From NCBI RefSeq assembly GCF_001613345.1, contig NZ_BDCE01000049.1, forward strand, positions 62,001 through 126,000: 64,000 nt of DNA, given 5' to 3'. The notes beneath the pieces were generated by a model, which was not told where the DNA came from, did not search any database, and saw nothing but the letters and a program-made list of their open reading frames with translations. Origin of the DNA: Nocardia uniformis NBRC 13702. GTDB taxonomy: Bacteria; Actinomycetota; Actinomycetes; Mycobacteriales; Mycobacteriaceae. A program made the position numbers and the translations under genes. This document shows, piece by piece, positions 32,891-41,047 of this stretch (its first letter is position 1; each line of letters begins with the position of its first letter).

Positions 32891-33556
32891 ATGCCACCGA
32901 AACGACAGCATCCGAAAACCCCGGCCGCACCACGGAAAACACCGGTGCAGGAGCGGTCACGCGCCATGGTGCGGCGCATTGTCGATGCCGGACAGGAAGT
33001 GCTGATCCGGTACGGCTACGACGGGGCGTCCACCAATCGGGTCGCGGAGGCGGCCGGGATCAGCCCGGGATCGCTGTATCAGTACTTTCCGAATAAGGAC
33101 GCCATCGTGTCGGCGGTCATCGAGCGCTATACCGCACAGGTGGCCGAGCGGGTGCGCGCGCATGTCGTCACCCATTTGGCCACCTCACCCGATGTGGGTG
33201 TACCGGAGACCATTTCGGTGCTGCTGGACGCGCTCGGCGATCATCCGGAGCTGCTGCGCGCCGTCGTGGAGCAGACGCCGCGGCTGACCTCCGGCAGCGC
33301 AGTGGTGGCCTTCGAACAGCAGATCGGCGAACTGGCGCGGGTGGCACTCACCATGCGCCGCAGGCAGGTTCCGCGCGATGTCGATTTCGACGCGGCCGCG
33401 TGGATGCTGGTGCGTGCGGTGGAGCATCTCACCATTCGCTATGTGCTCGACCGGCCGCCGGTGCCCCGGGAGCGTTTCCTGGCGGAAATCACCCGCCTGG
33501 TACTCAATTACTTCCGGGAACCCGCGGCTACTTCCGGGAACCCGCGGCGCGAGTAG
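32891..33556 (+). CDS. TetR-family regulator divergent from MpaB genes
   Basis: A 221-residue TetR protein. The DNA-binding domain is residues about 22-70 (RRIVDAGQEVLIRYGYDGASTNRVAEAAGISPGSLYQYFPNK, seen in two parts). It ends in an altered tail because a 20-bp sequence is duplicated in tandem (33509-33528 and 33529-33548). Without the copy the frame would read NYFREPAARVERE; with it, NYFREPAATSGNPRRE. The core domains are unaffected, so it probably still works. Confidence 0.88.
   Translation: MPPKRQHPKTPAAPRKTPVQERSRAMVRRIVDAGQEVLIRYGYDGASTNRVAEAAGISPGSLYQYFPNKDAIVSAVIERYTAQVAERVRAHVVTHLATSPDVGVPETISVLLDALGDHPELLRAVVEQTPRLTSGSAVVAFEQQIGELARVALTMRRRQVPRDVDFDAAAWMLVRAVEHLTIRYVLDRPPVPRERFLAEITRLVLNYFREPAATSGNPRRE
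33509..33548. repeat. Perfect 20-bp tandem duplication in TetR 3' end
   Basis: The unit TACTTCCGGGAACCCGCGGC occurs twice with no spacer. As 20 is not a multiple of three, it shifts the last codons of the TetR gene. Confidence 0.95.
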
Positions 33557-33568
33557 AACGCGAGTGAT

Positions 33569-34936
33569 TCAGACAGCCACCGGCGCGGGAAGTGCGAGCA
33601 GCAGATCCACCGCTCGCGCGGCACTTTGGGCGGCACTCTCCATGGTGGCGCTCCAGTCGGTGCGGGTCCAGTCCCCCGCCAATACGAGGGTGGGTACCGA
33701 GGTGCGTTGATCCGGGCGCAGACCGTCGGTGCCGACCACCTGGCTGAAGGTGGCGCGCGGCATCGGCACCACCTGGGCGTGCACCACTTTCGCTTCCCGC
33801 GCGGCCGGATAGTAGCGACGCAGCAGCGCCATCTGCTCCGCCACCACCTCTTCCTGGGATTTGTGGATCTGCTCGTACGCACCGCTGGTGGTCAGGCAGT
33901 ACAGCCAGCCGCGCGAGGTATCGCGCTGGTGCATGCGCTGCCGATCGAAGACCTCGTCGATCACGCCGACGCCACCGATGATCGCCTCGAATTCGCCCTT
34001 GGTGCCGAGTGGGCGATCCAGGTAGAGGTTGGTGCTGACAATCGGCGTGTAACCCAATTTGTCGGCGGCCGAGTAGATCTCGTTGTGCTCGGGCAGATCA
34101 TCGAGCAGCCCGCCGATATTGGAATTGGGCACGGCGCACACGACGGCGTCGGCGGGTAGTTCGGTACCGTCCGCCAGCAGCACTCCGCTGACCGCGCCGT
34201 CGTGAATATTGATGCGCCGCACCACCGCTCGATAGCGCACATCCACCCCGTGCTGCTCGAACACCCGCTCCGCGCCGGTGACGAAGAGCGTATCGAGATC
34301 GGTGGTCGGATAGCCGATGGTCACCGGTCGGCGATGCCGAATGCCCAGCCGGATTCCGGTGGCCAGCACATCGGCGAAGACCTTCGCCGACTCCTGCCGC
34401 ACCGGTTCGGCGGCAATACCCAGTGCCAGCCAATCCCACAGTGCCTCACGGGCGGTGGCGGGCATGCCGATGCGCTCGAACCACTGCTCGGTGGACAGAT
34501 CGGCGAGATCGGCGGGTTGATTCAGGCATTCCCAGCCCAGCCGGGCGGTCGCGATACCGGCGCGTATCCGATCGGCGGGGCTGGCATCGGGGTGCGCGCC
34601 CAGGAAGGTGCGCAGCGCACCGAAACCCTTGGTGGCCATGACTGTCGCGCGTCCACCGGGCCAGCGCAGCACGCCCTGGTGTGGGAAGGCGACATACCGC
34701 CGGGTTCCGACGCTGGTGAGATAGCGGAACAGATGGTCGTAGCCGCTGGCGATCACGTGCTGCCCGTTATCGGGCACATCGTCTACTGGCGGCGCCGCCA
34801 GCGCATGGGTGCGGCCGCCGAGCCGTCCACGCCGCTCCAGCAGCGTCACCCGCTTTCCGGCTTCCGCCAACCACACCGCCGAGGCGAGCCCAGCGAGCCC
34901 ACCCCCGATCACCACGTAATGACGCGGATCGTTCAT
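33569..34936 (-). CDS. HpnE-like FAD oxidoreductase (squalene/carotenoid desaturase family)
   Basis: A 455-residue FAD enzyme: YVVIGGGLAGLASAVWLAEAGKRVTLLE at the N-terminus, RRGRLGGRTHA next, and LAGDWTRTDWSATMESAAQSA as the C-terminal FAD motif. The pattern is that of hydroxysqualene dehydroxylase (HpnE) or related carotenoid-type desaturases. No hopanoid genes (hpnC, hpnD, shc) are seen nearby, so the substrate is uncertain. It converges with the TetR gene 12 bp away. Confidence 0.82.
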   Translation of the reverse strand: MNDPRHYVVIGGGLAGLASAVWLAEAGKRVTLLERRGRLGGRTHALAAPPVDDVPDNGQHVIASGYDHLFRYLTSVGTRRYVAFPHQGVLRWPGGRATVMATKGFGALRTFLGAHPDASPADRIRAGIATARLGWECLNQPADLADLSTEQWFERIGMPATAREALWDWLALGIAAEPVRQESAKVFADVLATGIRLGIRHRRPVTIGYPTTDLDTLFVTGAERVFEQHGVDVRYRAVVRRINIHDGAVSGVLLADGTELPADAVVCAVPNSNIGGLLDDLPEHNEIYSAADKLGYTPIVSTNLYLDRPLGTKGEFEAIIGGVGVIDEVFDRQRMHQRDTSRGWLYCLTTSGAYEQIHKSQEEVVAEQMALLRRYYPAAREAKVVHAQVVPMPRATFSQVVGTDGLRPDQRTSVPTLVLAGDWTRTDWSATMESAAQSAARAVDLLLALPAPVAV

Positions 34937-35097
34937 GTGAGCACTCCGAACCGAACTCGCTTGCCGGATTCCATCCGGAAACGGACGTTACCCGCAACAG
35001 CGAAGCACCGCAGGACAATTCACAATGGGAAGGAGAACTATCCCGCGGTGCCGAGTGATTCGAGGTCGCGCGGTGCGGCCGCGGGGCATCCGCACCC

Positions 35098-35505
35098 TCA
35101 GGCGTCCACGAGTTCGACGCCGGTGACGATTTCGGCTTCGATGCGTATGACGTGATCGACGGGCATGGTGATCCAGGGCTCGAGCAGGGCCTCGTAGCGG
35201 TGGACTTCCTCCGGGTCGTGCACCACGCGAGCGACACCGGTGACAATGACGCTCCATCCCAGCTGGCTGGTCTCGTCGAAGGAGTCGGCCTCATAGGCGA
35301 CTATCTGCCCGTCGCCGCGCAGCAGATCCGCGCCCAGGTGTGCGCGAATCACCACCGAGTCACCATCGACGAGGTGGTTGACCGGCCGGATGACGGGGAG
35401 CCCACGGCGGGAGAAGGCGATGCGCCCATAGGAGATATTCGCTAGTCGCCGCAGTGCTTCGGCAACAGGCAGCGCATGCAAAATCCGTGCACCTTCGCCG
35501 CCCAT
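35098..35505 (-). CDS. PNPOx-like flavin-binding protein
   Basis: A 135-residue split-barrel protein of the pyridoxamine-phosphate-oxidase-like/FMN or F420-binding group: EALRRLANISYGRIAFSRRGLPVIRPVNHLVDGD (in two parts), VVIRAHLGADLL, YEADSFDETSQLGWSVIVTG. Such proteins in mycobacteria are linked to dormancy and stress. Single gene, with about 200 bp of upstream DNA in which I see no clear promoter. Confidence 0.85.
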   Translation of the reverse strand: MGGEGARILHALPVAEALRRLANISYGRIAFSRRGLPVIRPVNHLVDGDSVVIRAHLGADLLRGDGQIVAYEADSFDETSQLGWSVIVTGVARVVHDPEEVHRYEALLEPWITMPVDHVIRIEAEIVTGVELVDA

Positions 35506-35705
35506 ACTTCAGATTGTCGTCCTTTCGCGCGCCACGCGCCAATTCCTTTGTCACGTGGGCGTGTTCGTCGCAGGGTTTATACCGAAGTACCTCCGAGTGG
35601 TTCGATGACGCCGCACGGTCAGCGCGGCAGCGGGCTCCCGGGCGAGGCGACGAACAGTCCGGTGAAGGCAGTGAGTGGCGGTCGGTTGCGCGCATGAGTG
35701 AACGA

Positions 35706-36281
35706 TCACTCCGCTGATCTGGAGTTCTTGCGCTGGTTGGCATGGAAGCGCGCCTTCTTCTGACGATTCCCGCACGTGTTCATGTCACACCATTTGCGGG
35801 TGCGACTCTGGCTGGTGTCGAAGAAGGCGGCTCGGCAGGTCGGCGATGCGCACAAGGCCAACTTTCCGTCTCGTTCGCCCGCGATAATGCTGATCGCGTC
35901 GGCGGCGATGACACCTAGCGCATCTTCCACGAAGGACGCCGCGCCGAGTCGCCATTGCCGAGTGCCCTCGGGCGTCAGGACGGCCGCCGCCCGCCCCTGA
36001 ATGCTGCGGTCATTGATGACTCGGACAGCAGGTGCGGGGAGAGCGTCTCCGATCGCGGCCGCTGTCACGGCGGCGTGCATCGATTCCCTCAGTTCCCGAG
36101 CGAGTTCGAGCTGGGCGGTGGTGCAGGTGTCCACGGCGAGACCGTTCACTGCCAGCCAGTCGATGAGTCGCTGCGGCGTGGGTATGCGCTCCACCGCGTC
36201 GCCACGACGCTCCGTCAGAGTCGCCGTGAAGCTGGTCGCCAGCACGCTACCGAGGCGAAAGTCAGGGAACCCAGCAGGCAT
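35706..36281 (-). CDS. CGNR zinc-finger (ABATE-domain) regulator
   Basis: A 191-residue protein. Residues about 1-130 are the ABATE ligand domain. The C-terminus has a CGNR zinc finger: LCASPTCRAAFFDTSQSRTRKWCDMNTCGNRQKKARF, with four Cys and the CGNR signature. It is divergent from an epoxide hydrolase gene. Between them a 17-bp palindrome-like element occurs twice, the first copy only 2 bp from this start codon. It therefore probably autoregulates and controls the hydrolase. Confidence 0.88.
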   Translation of the reverse strand: MPAGFPDFRLGSVLATSFTATLTERRGDAVERIPTPQRLIDWLAVNGLAVDTCTTAQLELARELRESMHAAVTAAAIGDALPAPAVRVINDRSIQGRAAAVLTPEGTRQWRLGAASFVEDALGVIAADAISIIAGERDGKLALCASPTCRAAFFDTSQSRTRKWCDMNTCGNRQKKARFHANQRKNSRSAE

Positions 36282-36283
36282 GG

Positions 36284-36342
36284 AACCAGCTTAGCTGGTT
36301 GCGGGTCGGCACAATGACATGCTAGAACCGTCTAAGCCGGTT
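36284..36342. promoter_or_regulatory. Two copies of a 17-bp operator (CGNR regulator)
   Basis: AACCAGCTTAGCTGGTT (36284-36300, perfect palindrome with 3-bp centre) and AACCGTCTAAGCCGGTT (36326-36342). They agree as AACCRKCTWAGCYGGTT and their centres are 42 bp apart, four helical turns. A further AACCGGTT half-site lies at 36356-36363. Confidence 0.65.
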
Positions 36343-36383
36343 CACGGCAGGTCGTAACCGGTTCCCGATGACCAGGAGGACTC

Positions 36384-37556
36384 ATGCGCCGTCCCACCAG
36401 CGACGTGCAAGCATTCGAAGCCCACGCGAGCGACGCCGACCTCGACGAGCTGCGTGCGCGATTGGCCGCGGCGCGGCTGCCGGAAGCCGAGACGGTCTAT
36501 CGCGCCGCACCCGACCCGAGCCGATGGGATCAGGGCGTTCCGCTCGCCGACCTCGTCGAGGTCGTGAACTACTGGCGCACCGGGTACAACTGGCGGTCGT
36601 TCGAAGAGCGCCTCAACCGGATGGGCCAGTTCCGCACGACCATCGATGATCTGGGAATCCACTTCCTGCACCGCCGATCCGCGCGCGCGGATGCCACTCC
36701 GCTGCTCCTGACGCACGGCTGGCCGGACAGCATTGCTCGGTTCATCGATGTGGTAGACGAGCTGGCAGATCCGAAAGATACGAACGCGCCGGCCTTCCAC
36801 GTGGTGGTTCCCTCGCTGCCAGGCTTCGGTTACAGCGATAAGCCAGCCACCACCGGGTGGGGAACCGAGAAGATCGCGGCCGCCTGGGTGGAGCTGATGG
36901 GAAGGCTCGGTTACGGCAAGTTCGTGGCCCACGGCGGCGACTGGGGAGGCAATATCACCACGGTTCTCGGCGGCAGGTTCCCGGCGCACGTGCTCGGCAT
37001 CCACACCACATTCGCGGAGGGGCCGCCCGGGTTGACAACGGACGGGCTGACGGCGGCCGAGCGCACCTGGACCGAGGAAACCCGCGATTTCTGGCGCCAC
37101 CGCGCGGCGTACGCAAAACAGCAGGCGACCCGACCGCAGACCATCGGCTACTCGCTCGTCGACTCACCGGTCGGGCTGCTCGCCTGGATCCTCGACAAGT
37201 TCGCCGAGTGGTCCGATACCGCAGACAGCCCGTTCGAGACGATTTCCATCGACAGAGTTCTCGACGATGTCACCCTGTACTGGCTGACGCGGACCGGTGC
37301 GTCGGCGGCCCGCATCTACTACGAAAGCCACAACTCGCTCGACCCCGAACTTCGGGTGGACGTCCCGTCGGCACTCACCATGTACCCCCGCGACGTCGAG
37401 AAGTGCCCGCGCCCCTGGGCTCAGGAGCGGTACCGACAGATCGTCCGATGGCGGACGCCCGAGACCGGGGGACATTTCCCATCGTTGGAGGTTCCCGAGT
37501 ATTTCGTCAAGGACCTGCAAGAAGGCCTCGCGGAAGTGCTGGCCGCTCATCGGTGA
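36384..37556 (+). CDS. Epoxide hydrolase (EHN-type alpha/beta hydrolase)
   Basis: A 390-residue epoxide hydrolase. Residues about 5-110 are the EHN domain (LRARLAAARLPEAE, YNWRSFEERLNRMGQF). The hydrolase core has oxyanion LTHGWPDS, nucleophile Asp in HGGDWGGN (near 186) and final His in TGGHFPSLE (near 363). Opens epoxides to diols. Divergent from the CGNR regulator with a shared operator region, so expression is likely substrate-induced. Confidence 0.92.
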   Translation: MRRPTSDVQAFEAHASDADLDELRARLAAARLPEAETVYRAAPDPSRWDQGVPLADLVEVVNYWRTGYNWRSFEERLNRMGQFRTTIDDLGIHFLHRRSARADATPLLLTHGWPDSIARFIDVVDELADPKDTNAPAFHVVVPSLPGFGYSDKPATTGWGTEKIAAAWVELMGRLGYGKFVAHGGDWGGNITTVLGGRFPAHVLGIHTTFAEGPPGLTTDGLTAAERTWTEETRDFWRHRAAYAKQQATRPQTIGYSLVDSPVGLLAWILDKFAEWSDTADSPFETISIDRVLDDVTLYWLTRTGASAARIYYESHNSLDPELRVDVPSALTMYPRDVEKCPRPWAQERYRQIVRWRTPETGGHFPSLEVPEYFVKDLQEGLAEVLAAHR

Positions 37557-37595
37557 ACGCGGCCGGGTCCGCCACGCCGTCTCGCGTCCGAGAGC

Positions 37596-38609
37596 TCAGT
37601 CCGCCCACGGTTGCTGTTCGCGAACGACTTCGGACGCGCGCTTGTCCGGGCGTAAGCCACGCCAGGTCGGGTGGCGCAGTCGGCCCTCGGAGGTCCATCC
37701 GGTGAACGAGACTTCTCCCACGAGCCGTGGTTCGACATACACCGCACCCGGCACACCGGCATCGACGGTTGCCGTCTTTCGTTGCAGCGGTTGAAGTTCG
37801 GCTAGCAGCTCGTCGAGCATCCGGACGGTCCAGCCGGTACCGACATTGCCGATGTAGACGAGCCGGCCGTTGTCGTCGTGGACGGCCATCAGCAGTGAGC
37901 CGATGCGGCCTTCCCTGCGACCGGTTCCCGGTTTCCAGCCCACGATAACGACCTCTTGGTCGAGCACGTTCTTGACCTTGGTCCACAACGGGCTGCGCCG
38001 CCCGGGCAGATACGGGCTGTCGAGCCGTTTGCAGATGATCCCTTCCAGGCCAACACGTTTCGACTCGGCAAGCATGTCGGGGCCGGTGCCGTGCAATCGT
38101 GGCGGAACCTGCCAGTGCGAACCGCGGAGGCCGAGTTGTTCCAGTAGGTCCCGTCGCTGCCGGTAGGGCAGGCCGATCAGGGAACGGTCGCCGATGTGGA
38201 GGAGGTCGAAAATCATGTAGGTAGCGGGCACGGATTTCGCCAAGGCGCGAATGGTGCTCACGTTGCGCTGATGCATCCGCGGTTGTAGCGCTTCGAAGGA
38301 GGACCGACCGAAGGCGTCGAAGGCGACGATTTCACCGTCGACGACAAATGGAGGCGTCCCGGACGCGAGACCGGCGAGTTCGGGCCAGGCTGCCGTGATG
38401 TCCTTGTCGTTGCGCGACATCAGCCGTAGGCCGTCGTCCACATAGCCGATTGCCCGGATTCCATCGAATTTGATCTCGTAGTTCCATTCGGATTCCTCAC
38501 CGGGGAGGATCCCTGCCATCGCCAGCATCGCCGCATAGTGCGGCAACCCGGTCACGCCCGCCTCGCCGCCATCGTCGGTCCTCTCGCGAACTCGAACGCT
38601 GCTGACCAA
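37596..38609 (-). CDS. ATP-dependent DNA ligase (LigC/LigD ligase-domain type)
   Basis: A 337-residue ligase. Motif I has the adenylated Lys in NYEIKFDGIRAIG (near 47); VVDGEIVAFD is motif III, LEGIICKR motif IV and LWTKVKN motif V. The C-terminal OB domain follows (VIVGWKPGTGRREGRIGSLLMA). It lacks the nuclease and polymerase parts of LigD. In mycobacteria LigC-type ligases serve in base-excision repair and as backup for end joining. No Ku gene is nearby. Confidence 0.92.
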   Translation of the reverse strand: MVSSVRVRERTDDGGEAGVTGLPHYAAMLAMAGILPGEESEWNYEIKFDGIRAIGYVDDGLRLMSRNDKDITAAWPELAGLASGTPPFVVDGEIVAFDAFGRSSFEALQPRMHQRNVSTIRALAKSVPATYMIFDLLHIGDRSLIGLPYRQRRDLLEQLGLRGSHWQVPPRLHGTGPDMLAESKRVGLEGIICKRLDSPYLPGRRSPLWTKVKNVLDQEVVIVGWKPGTGRREGRIGSLLMAVHDDNGRLVYIGNVGTGWTVRMLDELLAELQPLQRKTATVDAGVPGAVYVEPRLVGEVSFTGWTSEGRLRHPTWRGLRPDKRASEVVREQQPWAD

Positions 38610-38612
38610 TAG

Positions 38613-38634
38613 CCAGTCAGATAATACCGACTGG
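38613..38634 (-). promoter_or_regulatory. DNA ligase promoter with palindrome around the -10
   Basis: On the minus strand CCAGTC-GGTATTATCT-GACTGG: perfect 6-bp arms flank a -10-like TATTAT. A repressor bound here would block transcription of the ligase gene, which starts about 4 bp downstream of the repeat. No LexA-type box is visible. Confidence 0.45.
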
Positions 38635-38788
38635 TCGGCGTAGGTCGGTCAGGTACGAGACGAGCGAGTCGCGGTCACGGGACCGAGGTGAGCGCGCCGA
38701 CGAGTCGGTCGACCTGCGGCTTACTGATTAGGATGACGTCGTACCCCAACTGCTCGGCGGTTGGCTTGTCGACAGCCAACCGCTTGCG

Positions 38789-39010
38789 CTGACCGGCGAC
38801 CTGGACCGTTATCTGTCCCGCGAAGAGATCGCGCCCGAGCACGACGGCATCGCGTTCCGTCAATCCGCGTTATTGCTCTCCGATGCGGAATTCACCGAGT
38901 TCGTCACCGCGCTGGGCCAACTGCTGACCCGGTTCTCCAGCAACGAACGCCGCAACGAAATCCCCCCAACTGTCGCAGCCGACCTGCCGGAGACCGATCG
39001 AGCCGCCTGA
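38789..39010 (+). pseudogene. ArsR-type winged-helix regulator, 3' fragment
   Basis: About 73 codons read TGDLDRYLSREEIAPEHDGIA, FRQSALLLSDAEFTEFVTAL and LLTRFSSNERRNEIPP, the C-terminal dimerisation helices of a common actinobacterial ArsR-like regulator. The winged-helix half is missing and there is no start codon. The upstream breakpoint is near 38788. Confidence 0.6.
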
Positions 39011-39015
39011 TCCGG

Positions 39016-39204
39016 CTAGCGGGCCGAGATGCCGTTCTGCCGGATTACCTCGAGGACCTCGCCGTAGCTGAGATCGGAGGTGACGATGATGGATTCCGAG
39101 GCATTGTCACGGTTCACCGCATTGATGGAATTCATGCTGAGCAGCGCCTTTTCGGCCTGACCCACCTCGCGGGCGTAGTTGGGTAGTTGGAAGGTGTAGG
39201 CCAT
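39016..39204 (-). CDS. Small ferredoxin-fold-like protein of the stress group
   Basis: A 62-residue protein (MAYTFQLPNYAREVGQAEKAL, SINAVNRDNASESIIVTSDL, YGEVLEVIRQNGI). The beta-alpha-beta-beta-alpha-beta pattern resembles heavy-metal-associated domains but the CxxC metal site is absent. A sigma-F-like promoter GTTT-N15-GGCTAC lies 41 bp upstream. Function unknown. Confidence 0.65.
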   Translation of the reverse strand: MAYTFQLPNYAREVGQAEKALLSMNSINAVNRDNASESIIVTSDLSYGEVLEVIRQNGISAR

Positions 39205-39244
39205 GACGGCTACCTCTCGGTCGGCGGAGTGCTCTGTCACCGAG

Positions 39245-39269
39245 GTAGCCGCCCGGCGTTTCCCCAAAC
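39245..39269 (-). promoter_or_regulatory. Candidate sigma-F promoter
   Basis: Minus-strand GTTT (39269-39266), 15 bp, GGCTAC (39250-39245). Two mismatches from GGGTAT. Back to back with the plus-strand site at 39305. Confidence 0.45.
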
Positions 39270-39304
39270 ACGCCGGGCCGCAGCGAATCTGCTGCTCGTG
39301 CGTT

Positions 39305-39329
39305 GTTTGGTGATCTCGCGGCCGGGAAT
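39305..39329 (+). promoter_or_regulatory. Candidate sigma-F promoter, leaderless layout
   Basis: GTTT-N15-GGGAAT, one mismatch in the -10. The ATG of the membrane protein begins 9 bp after it, the same distance as at the FAD-Rieske gene. Confidence 0.5.
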
Positions 39330-39338
39330 AGCCGCTAT

Positions 39339-39770
39339 ATGTTGACCATTATCGGGCTCATCGCCCTCCTCGGCGCCGTGGCCGTGGGCGTTGCCGGTAT
39401 TCAGGCGAACAGCGGAGAGACGCTGCCCGGCGGATTCACGGTATTCGGCCAGAACTACAGCGGTTCTTCGGGAGCGCTGTTCGGTTACGGCATGATCGTC
39501 GGCGCCATCGGCGCCCTCGGGCTCATTCTGCTACTCACGGCGGTATGGACCGCGTCGCGGCGCGGCAGCATCGCACGTCGCGAACTCCGTCAGACGAAGC
39601 GCCAAATGGCCGCGCGACCGGCCGCTCCGGCTGCGGCCGCTCCGGCTCCAGTCGCTCCGGCTCCGGCTCCTGCTCGGGCGGCCCCTCCGGATTCCAAACC
39701 CACCTGGTCGTTCAACCGGTTCATGAACCGGCCACCAGCGGACAAGTCAGTCACGCCCGCACACAAATAG
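39339..39770 (+). CDS. Membrane protein with Ala/Pro-rich tail
   Basis: A 143-residue protein with two hydrophobic helices (residues about 3-23 and 46-70) separated by a Gly/Ser-rich loop, then a basic helix (ARRELRQTKRQMAARP) and an Ala-Pro repeat of about 25 residues. No Shine-Dalgarno precedes the ATG. A sigma-F-like promoter immediately upstream suggests stress expression. Followed 9 bp later by the DUF6131 gene. Confidence 0.7.
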   Translation: MLTIIGLIALLGAVAVGVAGIQANSGETLPGGFTVFGQNYSGSSGALFGYGMIVGAIGALGLILLLTAVWTASRRGSIARRELRQTKRQMAARPAAPAAAAPAPVAPAPAPARAAPPDSKPTWSFNRFMNRPPADKSVTPAHK

Positions 39771-39779
39771 GAGAAGTAC

Positions 39780-39935
39780 ATGATCGTCCTGGGCCTTGTC
39801 ATCCTGGTCGCCGGCTACTTGCTCGGCATTCCGCTCCTCACCACCGTCGGCGTCATCGTGCTGGTCGTCGGCCTAGCCCTCGTACTATTCGGCTCCATGG
39901 GACGTCCGGTCGGCGGTCGCCGACACTATTACTGA
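39780..39935 (+). CDS. DUF6131-like small membrane protein
   Basis: A 51-residue protein made of two hydrophobic helices (MIVLGLVILVAGYLLGI and VGVIVLVVGLALVLFGSMG) ending in GRPVGGRRHYY, the characteristic tail of DUF6131. AGGAG lies 8 bp before the ATG. Co-transcribed with the preceding membrane protein and ended by a strong hairpin. Confidence 0.8.
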   Translation: MIVLGLVILVAGYLLGIPLLTTVGVIVLVVGLALVLFGSMGRPVGGRRHYY

Positions 39936-39951
39936 CCCCCAACGGACCGAT

Positions 39952-39980
39952 ACCGCCGCCCGGAACAACCGGGCGGCGGT
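39952..39980 (+). terminator. Perfect 12-bp hairpin after DUF6131 gene
   Basis: ACCGCCGCCCGG-AACAA-CCGGGCGGCGGT followed by TTCG. It closes the stress-linked two-gene unit. Confidence 0.6.
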
Positions 39981-40037
39981 TCGCTGTCCGAGTATTCGGT
40001 TGTCGGCGCGATACCCATCCCGGCTAGCGTGGCGCTC

Positions 40038-40952
40038 ATGGTCACGACGGTCCTGGTTCCCGATGATTACGGCGTTGCGGTGATTTCGGCTCTCGACGGG
40101 GTGCGAGCGGTGCGATACGAACCCGACGGGCCGGTTCCCCCGGGCGGCGAGGATGCCGAGATCCTGGTGCCCCGTTTCCTGTCCCCGGCCAACACCGCCC
40201 ACATCGCCTGGCAATTGCCGAAACTGCGCCTGGTGCAACTGCTTACGGCCGGAGCCGAGTCCTGGGTGGGCAATATCCCCGAGGGCGTCCTGCTGTCCAC
40301 CGCACGCGGTGCGCACGGGGCGAGTACCGCCGAGTGGGTACTGACCGGATTGCTGAGCGTCTACCGGGAGTTCACCGAATTCGCGGTGGCGCAGCGCGAA
40401 CACCGCTGGACCCAGCATCAGACGGATACGTTGTGCGGCAAGCGAATTCTACTTGTCGGCGCGGGCGACGTGGCGGTGGAAATCCAGCGCAAGCTGATCG
40501 CGTTCGATGCTCCCGCCACCCTGGTCGGCACCCGCGCCCGCGCGGGCGTACACGGTGTGGACGAACTCCCCGAGCTGCTGGGCGACGCCGATGCCGTGGT
40601 ACTCACGGTTCCGGTGACCAGCCAGACGGTCGGCATGGTCGACGCGGCGTTCCTGGCGCGGATGGCCGACGGCGCGATCCTGGTGAATGCCGCACGCGGT
40701 TCCGTGGTCGACACCGATGCCCTGCTCGCCGAACTCACCACCCATCGTCTGCGCGCCGTCCTCGATGTCATCGACCCGGAACCCCTGCCGTCGGAGCATC
40801 CGCTGTGGGACGCGCCGGGTCTGCTCCTCACACCGCACGTCGGCGGCAGCAGTCGCGGCAACTGGGAACGCGCCTACACCGTGGCGGCCCGGGAAATCGC
40901 GCGCTACCTCGCCGGGGAGCCGCCGCGGAACCTGGTACACGGCGAATACTGA
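40038..40952 (+). CDS. D-isomer-specific 2-hydroxyacid dehydrogenase
   Basis: A 304-residue NAD(P)-dependent dehydrogenase. The nucleotide-binding site is modified to LCGKRILLVGAGDVAVEIQRKL; catalytic residues are Arg in VNAARGSVVDTDALL, Glu in LDVIDPEPLPSEHPLW and His in LTPHVGGSS. Reduces or oxidises a 2-keto/hydroxy acid; substrate unknown. GTG at 40029 is an alternative start. It ends 95 bp before the UsfY-like gene. Confidence 0.9.
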   Translation: MVTTVLVPDDYGVAVISALDGVRAVRYEPDGPVPPGGEDAEILVPRFLSPANTAHIAWQLPKLRLVQLLTAGAESWVGNIPEGVLLSTARGAHGASTAEWVLTGLLSVYREFTEFAVAQREHRWTQHQTDTLCGKRILLVGAGDVAVEIQRKLIAFDAPATLVGTRARAGVHGVDELPELLGDADAVVLTVPVTSQTVGMVDAAFLARMADGAILVNAARGSVVDTDALLAELTTHRLRAVLDVIDPEPLPSEHPLWDAPGLLLTPHVGGSSRGNWERAYTVAAREIARYLAGEPPRNLVHGEY

Positions 40953-40972
40953 CCCGGCCCGCGGCAGTCGAG

Positions 40973-40997
40973 GTTCGATGCGCTGATTGCTGGGTAT
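40973..40997 (+). promoter_or_regulatory. Sigma-F promoter of UsfY-like gene
   Basis: GTTC-N15-GGGTAT: perfect -10 and three of four -35 bases. It is 50 bp upstream of the start codon, behind the dehydrogenase gene. Confidence 0.6.
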
Positions 40998-41047
40998 TTC
41001 CCAGTTACAGCGGACATATCCCGTGTGTCCGCGACCGGAGGTGTGTC

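Noticed and set aside
38675..38863. A 62-codon minus-strand frame after the DNA ligase gene
   Set aside because: It overlaps the ArsR remnant on the other strand, has no ribosome-binding site and no family; kept out although it is not clearly nonsense.
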